DNA from: Paenibacillus silvestris
Lineage (GTDB): Bacteria; Bacillota; Bacilli; Paenibacillales; NBRC-103111
Assembly (NCBI RefSeq): GCF_009882985.1
Contig: NZ_WTUZ01000015.1
Span: forward strand, 201,117 to 265,116
DNA length: 64,000 bases
Direction of reading: 5' to 3'
The notes beneath the pieces were generated by a model. That model made no database searches. It was not told the DNA's origin and worked only from the letters and a program-made list of their open reading frames with translations. Shown here piece after piece: positions 37,403-48,200 of this stretch (position 1 is the stretch's first letter; every line of letters begins with the position of its first letter). A program made the position numbers and the translations under genes.

Positions 37403-40400
37403 ATGCGGTTTAATCGATTTATTATTGTTCTACTAATGTTTACCATGATGGTTAGTACGGCCATGCCAGTTTTCGTTTCTGGCGCGGAGAAAGTGGAGTT
37501 GAAAGATACACAAAATTCTTATGCGATGAAAGAGATTGACGCTCTTATAGAAGCAGGAATTGTTTCCGGCTATGAGGACGGGAGTTTTCAGCCACAGAAG
37601 GCGATGACCCGAGCAGAACTAGCGAAGATTCTGGTACTCTCATTAGGTGCCAAAGAGGATCCAACGAAAGCAGAAGCTTTCTTAGATGTAGAGGCGAATA
37701 GCTGGTACCGAGGATATGTAGGCGCGTTGGTTGCTTCGGGCATTACTCAGGGCACTTCGCTTACAACCTTCTCACCGGATGCCAATGTGACACGTGAAGA
37801 ATTGGTTGTTTTCTTTATTCGTGCACTTGGATTGGAAGAAGCGGCAGCTAAACTGCCTATTGTCGGCACATTTTCTGATAAGGATCAAATTGCGGATTGG
37901 GCGAGAAATCAAGTTTCCTTCGCGTCTCAGATCGGTTTTATCCAAGGGACTGAGGGTCCTGATAGCACTCTATTATTTAATCCTAAGCAGAATGCAGAGC
38001 GCCAAGCCCTTGCTAGATTAGCGTTTGAGTTTAAAACGAATGCGTCTCAGTACGTGGAGAAAGCCAAGGCGCTAGTTAATGGTCAAAAGGGTTCTATCAT
38101 TTCATCCATAGAGGCAGTCAGTAACACTAGTATTGAAGTAACTTTTTCATCAGAACTTGCTTCTGTGAATACAAGTGACTTTGCTTTTGATAATGATTTA
38201 CAGGTTGTTGATGCTGTGTTCAAATCTGGTAGTAAATCTATCGTTGTTTTAACTACCTCAACTCAAACCAAAGATGTCGTCTACAAGCTCTCTTTCAAAG
38301 GTACCACTTTGGATAAAAGTGTACTAGGCGTAGCTGGCATTTTTGGCGGCGGAGGCGGTGGTGGTGGCTTCGGCGGAGGCGGCGGTGCTGTAGGCACTAC
38401 AGTGGAGCAGCTGTTAGCCAGCGGTAAGGAACAGGGCACAATTACGGTGAAAGCGTCAGGTACATACGGTCCTGTTAGCGGATCAGCTACAACTGTGGAG
38501 AATCTAATTCTTGATCCAGGCCCCTCTGGTGAGGTTACACTACGGAATATTAATCCGCAGCAGTTGCAAGTTCTCTCTGGAAGCGTAAACTCAATTAAAT
38601 TACAGAATACGATTGTTAAACAATTGAAAGTAAATGCAGTTAATAATAACGGTAACAGTGTAAGGATTGAAGTGCGGGACGGTGCATCTGTTGAGGATAC
38701 GGAGGTAAGCTCCCAGGCTATTTTGGAATCAGCATCTACGCAGGGCACATTTGGCAAAATCAAGTTGAATTCCTCTGCTGAAGGAAAGCAGATTACGCTC
38801 AAAGGTAATATTGATGGAGAAGTGACGGTTGAAGCACCTGGCGCGAAAATTAAGCTGGATGCTCCTACCAGTGGCAATTCACTCCCGACAGTTATTAAGT
38901 CTCTTAAGCTGAAAAGTAATGCTGAGATTAACGCTGGACCGGGTACAGCTGCAGAAGATATTTATGTAACGGAAGGAACGAGTGTTACGGTGACGGGTGA
39001 TCCTGAGACCGTATGGAAGCTTTCCAATGGCAATTCTGCTTTACAGATTGGTGACCAGGTTAAAGGGGAAGCAATTAAGCTTGCAAATGAAGCTATCAGC
39101 AAATTTTTCAGTAGCACTGGCTTTGAATCTCAGCTTGTTAGTATTGAAAATACGGATAGAGCTATCGCCATTGCACAGAAATATGGAGCAAATGATTATG
39201 ATTTCTCCAGCCTTAGAACGTATAAAGAGATGAGGCAAGCGGTCCTAGATTTGAACGATCTATACAAGTCCCTGCAGTTGCAATTTCAACCAGGTGATAC
39301 GGCTTCTTCAGTTACAAAAGATATTATTTATCCTACACCAAGTGGAAATGATATAACCGTCGTATGGAGCTCAGATCGCCCTGACCTCTTGACCAGTTGG
39401 ACTCCTCTAGAAAGACCAGCCTCAGGAGAAGGGGATGCTACGGTAACGATTAAGGCTACTTTGTATAAGATGGCTTATGCAGTTACGAAAGAATTTGTAA
39501 TTAAAGTAAAGCAATACGATTCTAAGGTAGCTAGTGCCAAAAGCGTGCGATCTGATCTAGTGTTAGTTTCGTTTGACCATCCTGTAGTTAATTCCAGGGT
39601 ATCTGACTTCCAAATCGATCATAGTCTTAGCATTACCAATGTTACACAGTATCCTCATCTGAAGAATTATGTGTTATTAACGGTTGGCCAACAAACGAAA
39701 GATACGAACTATCGTGTAACCTATAAGCAAAAAGATACGAATATATCTTTTGTCGGCAGCACGGAAAATACATGTTCAGAGACCGTATGTCCATTGCCTT
39801 CCGCAGGCCCTATTAGCGTAATTCCGATCCCGGGTGTAAATGTACCTGGTATGGTAGCAGGACGGGTTATAGAAGAAACTGAATCAGGGACTTCAGGTAT
39901 CCAAAATGCAAAAGTAGAGCTAATTGGAACTGATCGTTCTGTTCTAACGAGTGCGGATGGATCCTTCATTTTTGAACAGGTAGCTCCAGGAAAACCCTAT
40001 ACGATTCGTGTTTCAAAAGATAAGTACTCGAAGGCTCAAACGGGGCAATTCACCATTTCTTCAGGCCAGCCCTATTCGGTAGGATTCCTTTCGTTACACA
40101 CAGCACCGAAGTCTGTTGTTGATTTAAAAGCAATGGTTTCCAGTGCAACAGAAGCAACTTTATCATGGTCGCCAGGATCTTGGATTAATACGAAAACCAC
40201 CAGTTATCAAGTCCATCTTGACGGCAGGAAAATAGCTGATTTACAGGGTCTGAATTATAGCATTAATACTCTAAAAGAGAATCAAGCCTATACGATTTCT
40301 GTCGTAGCTTGCAATGATGTCGGTTGTGCGGCGCCAACTACAATCTCTGTACAAACGCCGATAACTCTCCATATCGATCAAATAAGACCTTATAACTCTG

Positions 40401-40780
40401 TTACAAATACAGTATATAACCCTTTAGATAGAACGCAGACAGGCCTTGACCAATTTAAATTACCTAAGGCATCTAGTTCTGCTGATTACATGCTCGTTAG
40501 GTTAAAAGACAGCGACTACGTACCAAATGCAGGGCCTGAATTGTTGAAAGGGGTATTAGATACTTCTAAAGCAAAACTACGATTAACTGTTCATGATGCA
40601 TTCCAGGTTACAGGTAAAGTTGAAACGATAGGTGGCGTATCCTATTACAAAATAAGCTTTTACAATCAACCTTTTCCGTTGGTCAGTGCTAATCCCTACG
40701 ATATTTCCGGATTAAAGTACTTAGTAAATGGCCAAACACTCGAAGTTGCACCGCTGCAATATGCAATCACATTTGAATAA
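37403..40780 (+). CDS. Large S-layer-homology surface protein
   Basis: 1125 residues, exported. The signal peptide ends near VSGAEK. Three SLH repeats (about 35-215) begin SYAMKEIDALIEAGIVSGYEDGSFQPQKAMTRAE-like and anchor the protein to pyruvylated cell-wall polymer. A Gly-rich linker (GGGGGGGFGGGGG, about residue 315-330) leads to beta-rich domains, an acidic CnaB/carboxypeptidase-regulatory-like module (VAGRVIEETESG...GSFIFEQVAPG), an FN3-like domain and a C-terminal beta domain. ATG 37403 has GGAGG 9 nt upstream. It stands alone, with its own terminator. Confidence 0.88.
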   Translation: MRFNRFIIVLLMFTMMVSTAMPVFVSGAEKVELKDTQNSYAMKEIDALIEAGIVSGYEDGSFQPQKAMTRAELAKILVLSLGAKEDPTKAEAFLDVEANSWYRGYVGALVASGITQGTSLTTFSPDANVTREELVVFFIRALGLEEAAAKLPIVGTFSDKDQIADWARNQVSFASQIGFIQGTEGPDSTLLFNPKQNAERQALARLAFEFKTNASQYVEKAKALVNGQKGSIISSIEAVSNTSIEVTFSSELASVNTSDFAFDNDLQVVDAVFKSGSKSIVVLTTSTQTKDVVYKLSFKGTTLDKSVLGVAGIFGGGGGGGGFGGGGGAVGTTVEQLLASGKEQGTITVKASGTYGPVSGSATTVENLILDPGPSGEVTLRNINPQQLQVLSGSVNSIKLQNTIVKQLKVNAVNNNGNSVRIEVRDGASVEDTEVSSQAILESASTQGTFGKIKLNSSAEGKQITLKGNIDGEVTVEAPGAKIKLDAPTSGNSLPTVIKSLKLKSNAEINAGPGTAAEDIYVTEGTSVTVTGDPETVWKLSNGNSALQIGDQVKGEAIKLANEAISKFFSSTGFESQLVSIENTDRAIAIAQKYGANDYDFSSLRTYKEMRQAVLDLNDLYKSLQLQFQPGDTASSVTKDIIYPTPSGNDITVVWSSDRPDLLTSWTPLERPASGEGDATVTIKATLYKMAYAVTKEFVIKVKQYDSKVASAKSVRSDLVLVSFDHPVVNSRVSDFQIDHSLSITNVTQYPHLKNYVLLTVGQQTKDTNYRVTYKQKDTNISFVGSTENTCSETVCPLPSAGPISVIPIPGVNVPGMVAGRVIEETESGTSGIQNAKVELIGTDRSVLTSADGSFIFEQVAPGKPYTIRVSKDKYSKAQTGQFTISSGQPYSVGFLSLHTAPKSVVDLKAMVSSATEATLSWSPGSWINTKTTSYQVHLDGRKIADLQGLNYSINTLKENQAYTISVVACNDVGCAAPTTISVQTPITLHIDQIRPYNSVTNTVYNPLDRTQTGLDQFKLPKASSSADYMLVRLKDSDYVPNAGPELLKGVLDTSKAKLRLTVHDAFQVTGKVETIGGVSYYKISFYNQPFPLVSANPYDISGLKYLVNGQTLEVAPLQYAITFE

Positions 40781-40785
40781 ATGAT

Positions 40786-40829
40786 AAAAAGGCTAGAAGC
40801 CACCTTCGAGGTGATTTCTAGCCTTTTTT
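40786..40829. terminator. Bidirectional terminator after the SLH gene
   Basis: AAAAAGGCTAGAA-CCACCT-TCG-AGGTG-TTCTAGCCTTTTTT, with A- and T-runs on both sides; shared by the convergent glycosyltransferase gene. Confidence 0.92.
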
Positions 40830-40836
40830 GTAACCT

Positions 40837-42042
40837 CTAACGCACATCCTGCTTCACACGAGGCCGTTTCCTGACAAACTTGCTGTTCGCACGAGGGCTT
40901 GTGCACAGCTCTTCCACGTATTGATCGAACGTTTCTGCGAGCGCTTCATACTGGAACTTTGTCTTCGCACGTTTATAGCCATCTGTTACTAGACGTTCTC
41001 TAAGCGCCTGATCCTTTGCCAATAGGACGACACTCTCTACAATTTCACCATGTGAATCTGGATTAACGAGCAGCCCTGTCACCCCATCCAGCACCGCTTC
41101 CAAAGCTCCGCCAGACCTTCCGGCTATCACGGGCACTCCCGCCGAGGCTGCTTCCAAGTAGACGATTCCGAACCCTTCGGCATCCCCTTTCTCCAGCTCT
41201 CGACACACCATAATAAACTGGTCTGCCAGACTGTAATACTCATTCATAATGTCACTTCCACTGATACTGCCAATGAACTTAACTGAGTCGGCGACGCGAT
41301 TCTTCCGTACTAGCTGTTCAAGTCGTGCGCGATCGGGACCATCTCCGACAATAACGTACACTGCGTTGGGAATCTGCTTGAGGATTTCGGGCATAGCCTC
41401 GATGACGCGATCCTGCCCCTTCCTCATGACAAGTCGGCCAACCGATAATATGACGTACTTATCTTCGAGTCCATACCGCTCAATCAGCTCTGCATTGGCA
41501 GATCTTTGATTAAACACGGCCTCCACGCCAGGATGCACAAGACGAATACGAGAAGGATTTACCCCATAATTTTCTACCAACTTCTTGGTGAAAATACTAT
41601 TGGTCAGTACGCCGTCGGCATGAACCAATATGAACTTCACGATCTGATTTAAGCCGAAAAACCGACGAAACATCAGCATATCCATACCATGTGTGGAAAT
41701 CACGTAACGGCGCTTTCCGAATACACGAAACAGCAGACCGATGAAACCGATAAGTACATATCCGTAGACCGTGACATCAGGTTCTTCCACCAGCATCATT
41801 CTTCTTACGTGCCGGAAAAGTCGCCCCCAGCTCAAAATGTGTGCGCGCTCATTGCGCATGAACGCCCCACGCACCGTGCGAAAAGATTGTTTACCATCGA
41901 AAGCTTCACTGCCCGGATACTCAGGAGCGAGAACCGTAATCTCATGTTTCGTATGTTTGGACAGGTTATAGTAATAGCTTTGCATACCACCAATCCCAGG
42001 AGGGAAGACACCAGCAACAAGTACGACTTTTTTACGATTCAT
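40837..42042 (-). CDS. GT4-family glycosyltransferase (PimB-like)
   Basis: 401 residues, GT-B fold. N-terminal VVLVAGVFPPGIGGMQSYYYNL binds the acceptor side; ILSVGRLVMRKGQDRVIEAM, YVIVGDGPDR and the E-x7-E motif in AEGFGIVYLEAASAGVPVIAG bind the nucleotide sugar. The C-terminal tail is Arg/Lys-rich. The start overlaps the end of the flippase-like gene by 11 bp, so both are co-translated. Likely glycosylates a lipid or wall precursor. Confidence 0.9.
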   Translation of the reverse strand: MNRKKVVLVAGVFPPGIGGMQSYYYNLSKHTKHEITVLAPEYPGSEAFDGKQSFRTVRGAFMRNERAHILSWGRLFRHVRRMMLVEEPDVTVYGYVLIGFIGLLFRVFGKRRYVISTHGMDMLMFRRFFGLNQIVKFILVHADGVLTNSIFTKKLVENYGVNPSRIRLVHPGVEAVFNQRSANAELIERYGLEDKYVILSVGRLVMRKGQDRVIEAMPEILKQIPNAVYVIVGDGPDRARLEQLVRKNRVADSVKFIGSISGSDIMNEYYSLADQFIMVCRELEKGDAEGFGIVYLEAASAGVPVIAGRSGGALEAVLDGVTGLLVNPDSHGEIVESVVLLAKDQALRERLVTDGYKRAKTKFQYEALAETFDQYVEELCTSPRANSKFVRKRPRVKQDVR

Positions 42043-43021
42043 AGTTTCTCACCTTTCGAGCTAGTCTATTGGCCGTTTGAATGAAGGTCCAGAATGTGAT
42101 TTCAGCCATCATGTTCCATAACCGTGCTATGATCGAAATGTGCAGTGCGGCCTCCGTACCTAGCTTATGCGATAAAAAGTAAACCAAGAAGCCCTCCCTC
42201 ACACCAAGCCCGCCTGGAAGCGGACTTAATAATCCGAGCAGCCAAGAGGTGGCGAAAGTACCAGCCGCATAGAAAATGCCGATTTGGCCAGCCCCGAAAC
42301 TGTTTGACAACATCCAGAAAGCAATCCCCATCACGAAATGGCTGCCTAGAAAACAAAGAAAATAACCGAAAAATTCATTGCGAGACAAGATGGCTCCCGA
42401 ACTTTTATTCGGTGGCAAGTAGGCTGAATTCGTCATTCGCTGTAGCAACCTTACGAGCAACTTCCACCGAGAGACTTGGACGAATATTCGGCTTATCCAA
42501 GCCGTTATACTTGAATAATATATAAATACCGTGCCCGCAATAGCACCAATGAATAGGCAAATAGGAACTGACACAACGTCTAGGCTAAAAGCAAGTAGAA
42601 GAGCATACGAAAGCGCAGCGGACACCAAGAGAACGTTTTCGTAAACAATAGCTGCAAACTGTGCAGCTAGCGATACCCCTGCCCTAGTGGCGAGCACGAT
42701 GCGGCCTGCATAGTTCCAGAAGCCGCCTGGTATGTACTTGGCGAATTGCGAGTTAATAAAAATAAGCAAACCTGATAATACATCTAGTTTTGTATCGCTG
42801 CCGGTTTTTGCTCCGACGGCATTAACAATGAGCACCCAAATACTAGCTTGCAGCATTAAAAATACGGTGAAAAGGACCATAGACACATAAAAACGATAAT
42901 CTGCATCCATGAGATAGGTTACCAAGTCCACGGGCTTTAGCGCTAAGCTTCTATTGGCGAAATACAAAATGACCACCACGAGTAAGATTTTCAGCATCAA
43001 AGTAAACCATTTCCGCAGCAT
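42032..43021 (-). CDS. Flippase-like membrane protein (UPF0104 / MprF N-domain type)
   Basis: 329 residues, 8-9 TM helices of the lysylphosphatidylglycerol-synthase TM family. Family marks: RSLALKPVDLVTYL near the N terminus, FINSQFAKYIPGGFWNYAGRIVLATRAG and GLLSPLPGGLGVREGFLVY. Such proteins (AglD, MprF N-domain) help move lipid-linked products across the membrane. Paired with the GT4 enzyme it suggests synthesis and export of a glycolipid. Confidence 0.87.
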   Translation of the reverse strand: MLRKWFTLMLKILLVVVILYFANRSLALKPVDLVTYLMDADYRFYVSMVLFTVFLMLQASIWVLIVNAVGAKTGSDTKLDVLSGLLIFINSQFAKYIPGGFWNYAGRIVLATRAGVSLAAQFAAIVYENVLLVSAALSYALLLAFSLDVVSVPICLFIGAIAGTVFIYYSSITAWISRIFVQVSRWKLLVRLLQRMTNSAYLPPNKSSGAILSRNEFFGYFLCFLGSHFVMGIAFWMLSNSFGAGQIGIFYAAGTFATSWLLGLLSPLPGGLGVREGFLVYFLSHKLGTEAALHISIIARLWNMMAEITFWTFIQTANRLARKVRNYES

Positions 43022-43220
43022 CGTCTGGTTTCACCGTCCCTTCCTAAACGTACGGCGGTCCAATTATTGTATAAAGGAATTAGTTTAATAAGATTATATC
43101 ATTATTCATTTATGATCATTTTTAATTTATGGAAAACTACCAGATTCAAAAGTTTCGATTTATAAATATATGCCGATAAAATATAGTAAGAGTAATATCT
43201 TTATAAAGAGTGGTGGAAAG

Positions 43221-44075
43221 ATGATAGCAATCGGGCTTGCTGGTTGGGGAGACCATGATGAGTTATATCAAACAGGAGTTAGAGCGCAAGAAAAGCTAAA
43301 AGCATACAGCAAATACTTTTCAGTTGTTGAAGTGGACAGCTCTTATTACGCCATTCACAAAGCCAGTTTATATCAGAAATGGGTTGAAGACACTTCAAGT
43401 CATTTCTCGTTTCTGATCAAAGCTTATCAGGGCATGACGGGACATACGCGGCAGCATTATTCCGATGCAGAAACAGAAGAAATGTTCCGGAATTTTATTG
43501 AATCTATACAGCCTGTTATTGAAGCTAGTAAATTAAAAGCAGTCCTTTTCCAGTACCCGCCTTGGTTTGATTGCAATCGTGAGAATGTGAAATTGTTGCG
43601 AGCAGCCAAGGAGAGGATGGGTAATATTCCTGTAGCCCTCGAATTTCGTCATCAGAGTTGGTTTAGTGCTGAAATGGAAGATAAAACAATATCCTATATG
43701 GCTGAAGAAGGCTGGATTCATAGCATCTGTGATGAGCCTCAAGTTTTTCCAGGATCGGTCCCAACAATCTTAAAACCAACGAATAAAAATCTAACAATTG
43801 TTCGTTTTCATGGTAGAAATCATTCGGGCTGGACATCGAATGGGGCAACGAATTGGCGAGAAGTACGATACCTCTACCGCTACAATAAGGATGAATTACT
43901 TGAGTGGAGAGAACATCTATTGGGATTAGAGAAGGAAACAAACGAGGTTTGTGTGATTTTTAATAATAATTCTGGTGGGGATGCTGCTTCTAATGCTTTG
44001 CAACTGATGAACCTTTTGGGTTTGGAGCAGAAAGAGCTGCCATCGCCACCACAGCAAATGGACATGTTTGATTAA
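43221..44075 (+). CDS. DUF72 (YecE-like) protein
   Basis: 284 residues from ATG 43221 (GGTGGAAAG upstream). Family marks: IGLAGWGDHDEL, YFSVVEVDSSYYAI, HFSFLIKAYQGMTGH, ALEFRHQSW, and the C-terminal FNNNSGGDAASNALQL. DUF72 has a TIM-barrel fold and no settled function. The upstream frame to 43170 looks non-coding. Confidence 0.87.
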   Translation: MIAIGLAGWGDHDELYQTGVRAQEKLKAYSKYFSVVEVDSSYYAIHKASLYQKWVEDTSSHFSFLIKAYQGMTGHTRQHYSDAETEEMFRNFIESIQPVIEASKLKAVLFQYPPWFDCNRENVKLLRAAKERMGNIPVALEFRHQSWFSAEMEDKTISYMAEEGWIHSICDEPQVFPGSVPTILKPTNKNLTIVRFHGRNHSGWTSNGATNWREVRYLYRYNKDELLEWREHLLGLEKETNEVCVIFNNNSGGDAASNALQLMNLLGLEQKELPSPPQQMDMFD

Positions 44076-44094
44076 TAAAAAATTCGCATGATAT

Positions 44095-44131
44095 GAGGTC
44101 ACCGGATTATTCTGGTGGACCTCTTTTTTTT
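44095..44131. terminator. Terminator between DUF72 and marR genes
   Basis: GAGGTC-CC-G ... C-GG-GACCTC followed by eight T residues (44124-44131). Confidence 0.88.
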
Positions 44132-44140
44132 GGGGCCTGA

Positions 44141-44593
44141 CTAGGATTTGTTGGCCTCTTTTGTACGACCTTCATTAATCGTAAGGTTGAATTTTCTTAA
44201 TAATTGTGCGAATGTTTGGCATTCGTCATCTGACCACTCTTTTAACACTTCCTTAAATCGGACAGACCTTGCCTTTTTATACTCATCTAATTCATGTTTC
44301 CCCAAATCCGTTATCTGTAAGCTGTAGGCTCTTCGATCTTGTGGGTCAGGTATTCTGTACACATATTCCTTCTGCTCTAGTGAGGCTGTTTGTCTACTGA
44401 CAGTGGAGATATCCAATTGGAAGACATCCGCTAATGCTTTCACGCCAGCGCAGCCATGGGCCGAGATTTGGTGTAACAGAAGATAAGCGGAGCGATCGAT
44501 ATTACCGAATTTTTTGTCAGATGACAAGGATGTGAGGCGGCGAACAAATATGGCCATTTCAAGTTCTATGGTTTCCAATGCATCTATTTTCAT
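44141..44593 (-). CDS. MarR-family regulator 1
   Basis: 150 residues with winged helix: VKALADVFQLDISTVSRQTASLEQKEYVYRIPDPQDRRAYSLQIT. GAGGTG lies 7 nt before the ATG. It diverges from a second MarR gene that starts the efflux operon, with two operator-like palindromes between. Confidence 0.9.
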   Translation of the reverse strand: MKIDALETIELEMAIFVRRLTSLSSDKKFGNIDRSAYLLLHQISAHGCAGVKALADVFQLDISTVSRQTASLEQKEYVYRIPDPQDRRAYSLQITDLGKHELDEYKKARSVRFKEVLKEWSDDECQTFAQLLRKFNLTINEGRTKEANKS

Positions 44594-44677
44594 ACTTTTT
44601 CACCTCATTAGCTATATGAACTATGGTAACATACCCCACTGTAATTTTAAATCTGCAAAAGAGGCTGGAATTGAATA

Positions 44678-44731
44678 TTGACAACCCACCATGAAGTTGT
44701 ATAATACAACAATGTAGTTTTATGATACAAC
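44678..44731 (+). promoter_or_regulatory. Efflux-operon promoter with two MarR-type operators
   Basis: TTGACA (44678-44683), 16-bp spacer, TATAAT (44700-44705). Operator 1, GTTGTAT-A-ATACAAC (44696-44710), covers the -10. Operator 2, GTTTTAT-G-ATACAAC (44717-44731), follows 21 bp later, two helical turns on. Binding would block polymerase. Confidence 0.88.
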
Positions 44732-44791
44732 TTGTTTTTGGGGGAGTCAATGCGACTCTTCAAATCTATTTGTGTGAAATGAGGTGTGTGG

Positions 44792-45229
44792 ATGTATCTT
44801 GAGACGAACATTGCTAAACTTTTGAGGCAATTGACGAGATACCATAAAGAGTCATTAACGAGAAGAATTAATTGTTTGGGTTTAACACCTCCCCAATTCA
44901 TGACGTTGTATCAAATTAAGAAGGAGCCTAAGACGATCGGGCAGATTGTCGACGCTGTTGATTTATCCTACAGCACCGTCTCGGGTATCATAGATCGGCT
45001 TGAACGCGATGGTTGGATTGAACGTGTGAAAGACGAAGTGGATCGCCGCGTGACTTGGATTTATATGTCTGAGAAAAAGCGAGCAAAGTTTGAGGATAAC
45101 TCTTTTTTTCAAGAAAGCAATTATTCTAAATTTTTAAATGGATTCTCAGAAGAAGAATTAGTGACCATTCATAGTTCTTTCGATTTGATTACAAGACATT
45201 TGGAAAAGAAGGTTGAGGAGAAATCATGA
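44792..45229 (+). CDS. MarR-family regulator 2, first gene of the efflux operon
   Basis: 145 residues: LTPPQFMTLYQIKKEPKTIGQIVDAVDLSYSTVSGIIDRLERDGWIERVKDEVDRRVTWIY gives a clear winged helix (shown here as family reading). ATG 44792 lies 7 nt after GAGG. It overlaps the next gene by 4 bp (ATGA). Probably represses its own operon at the paired operators. Confidence 0.9.
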   Translation: MYLETNIAKLLRQLTRYHKESLTRRINCLGLTPPQFMTLYQIKKEPKTIGQIVDAVDLSYSTVSGIIDRLERDGWIERVKDEVDRRVTWIYMSEKKRAKFEDNSFFQESNYSKFLNGFSEEELVTIHSSFDLITRHLEKKVEEKS

Positions 45230-48200
45230 AGCGTAAAGTAATGTTGTATGTCATATTGACAGCTTTGGTCGTCGTCGGTGGAGGAATCGGCGGTTATTTC
45301 TGGTATGAAGGCCAAAACTATCTTTCTACAGATGATTCCAGACTGGCCGGAGACATCTACAAAGTAATGCCGCGAATAACCGGGAAAGTCACTTCGTTGC
45401 AGGTTAACGAAGGTGATCATGTGCTGGCTGATCAGATCATTGGGCAGCAAGACAACAATAATTTGCCCACAAGCAGCCTGGATCAAGCGGCCCTTCGGTC
45501 ACCAATTGAAGGGACTGTCATTAAAACATTGGTCAAAACCGGAGAAGTCTCCTCGCCAGGTCAAACCGTAGCGATGGTTGTAGATACGAACAAATTGTAT
45601 GTATCTGCTAATGTCGAGGAAACAGAGATTCATAAGGTCAAGGAAGGCGAAGTCGTAGAAATCAATTTGGACAATATTCCAGGCAAAGTGCTGCTAGGCA
45701 AAGTGAAAGAAATTAGTAAGGCTACAGCATCGACCTTTTCGCTGCTTCCTTCTACCAATACTAGCGGGAATTTTACGAAAGTAACCCAACGTATTCCTAT
45801 CAAAATCTCGATCGATGATAACCAAGGGCTTGATTTGTCACCCGGAATAAGCACTTCGATCAAAATTCATTTGAAGGGCAACTAAAACAAGAGGAGTTAG
45901 TCGACGATGAGTAAACGAAATCAATTAATCGTTCCAGCGATTCTCATATTTGCAGCTATTGCCATCCTTCCTGGATGTGGCGCCAAGGTCTCCGGACAAG
46001 CGGATTCCACAGCCGTTCCGGTCCAAGTTATTAAAGTGGGACAACCTGCATCTGCAGGATTAAGCGGGAAAGTTATTCCCGATCAGGATATCAAAATTGT
46101 CTCCAAAGTAGCTGGTAAAGTTGCCAGTGTGAATGTGCAAGAAGGAAGCAAAGTCAAACAAGGCGATGTGCTGGTTCAACTGGAAACAAGTGATCTGACG
46201 CAGCAAGTGAAGCAAGCTGAATCTGGCCTTCTTGCAGCGCAAGCGAAACTTGTTGATACGAAGGCCGGCGCCCGTTCACAGGAAATTCAAGGTCTCCAAA
46301 GCGCAGTCAGCGCAGCTCAAGGTGCTTATCAACAAGCAACCGCGGCTGTGGAGCAAGCCAAAGCTGGATTAGATCTGGCTACAAGCACTTATAATCGTTT
46401 AAGAAATGCATACGACAGTAATTCCGGTGTGACTCAGGAAGATTTGGATAAAGGTACCCTTGAATATGAGAAGGCGAAAGCTGGCTCTGAACAAGCACAA
46501 GGTGCGCAAAAAGCGGCTCAAGCCCAGCTGCAAGGAGCAGAAGCTAAGTTGCAATTAGCCAAAGTCGGGCCAACGGATAACACGATTTCAGCCCTTCAGG
46601 CAGATGTTGACCGTTTGAATGCAGGCTTAGAACTTGCCAGCAGCGGTTTGAGCAACGCTACAATTACCGCGCCAATCGACGGACTTATTGTTAAAAAAAG
46701 CATTTCGGTGGGTGAACTCGCTCAACCTGGTGTACAGATCCTCTCGCTTGTGAACATGGATCAAGTACAAGTGGAACTGAGTGTATCCGATAGCCAAATT
46801 ACGCAAGTGAAGGCGGGCATGCAGGTAGATGTTGCCATTCAAAACTTGCCGAATCAAACCTTTAAAGGCGAGATATTCTTCGTAAGTCCAGTTGCTAACG
46901 CGAACAGCAATACCTTCCCTGTCAAAGTGAAAGTAGACAATAAAGACGGTTCGCTTTTTGCAGGTATGGTGGCAGAAGTTAAATTGAATGCAGCTCAGGA
47001 GAGCCGTCTGGAAGTTCCGAAAAGCGCAGTTATTAAAAAAGATCAAAAAGAATATTTGTTCACAGTAAGCGACAATACAGCCCACCTCGTTGAAGTGAAA
47101 ACAGAGGAGAAAAACCAGGATTGGTTGTACGTGCTGCCTACCGATAAATTAAAGGCTAATGAACAAATCGTCGTGAACCCTGCAGACAAGATTGCTGAAG
47201 GCACGAAGGTAAAAGCCGAATAGGAGGCGCAGCTATGGCCGATGCATCGGCAGTAAAACAACAAGAATCAGAAGGCTCCGGCAAAATGTGGCTGTCGCTT
47301 ATCGCCATCGTCATGGGGACCTTCGTTGCCGTTTTGAACAGCAGCTTAATGAATGTGGCCATGAACAAGTTCGTTGCCGTATTCGGCTCGGATATCAATA
47401 CGATGCAGTGGGTCATTACGGGATATACCCTGGCATCTGCGATAGTTATTCCGATGAGCGGCTTTCTCGGTGCCAAATTCGGAAATAAAAATATATTTAT
47501 TTACTCTGTAGCTGGGTTTACCTTATTTTCCGTGGTGTGCGGACTGGCTTGGAGTTCTAGTACGATGATCTTGTTCCGGATTATCCAAGGTTTTGCCGGC
47601 GGGTTTATTATGCCAATCGGGATGTCAATTATTTATACCACGTTTCCCCGGGAGAAGACCGGTACAGCGATTGGCTTGTGGGGCGTAGCGGCGATGTGTG
47701 CCCCTGCACTCGGGCCAACGTTTGGTGGCTATCTGATCCAAAATTTCAGCTGGAGATTGCTCTTTTTCATCAATATACCTATTGGGATTCTTGCCGTCAT
47801 ACTTGGGAAGGTCCTGCTGAAAGATTCTCCGAGAAGAGAAGGATTAAAGTTCGACTTGACCGGGGCCATTCTGTCCATGCTCTTCTTTGGAAGCCTGCTA
47901 CTCGCACTAAGTAAAGGGCAGCAGCAAGGATGGACGTCTTTATTCATCATTAGTTTGCTGTTTGTTGCCTTCTTCAGCCTGCTACTCCTGATTTGGGTGG
48001 AGCTCGGGGTCGAGCAGCCTGTGCTCGATTTGAAGCTTTTTAAAAATTTAAAGTTTGCGATTAGTGTTATTGCAGGGAGCCTGGTCATGATGGGGATGAT
48101 GGGCGGCACGTTCCTGACCCCTTTATATTTGCAAAATATCCAAGGGCTCACAGCGATGCAGACGGGACTTCTCATGATGCCTCAATCCATAGCGATGGCG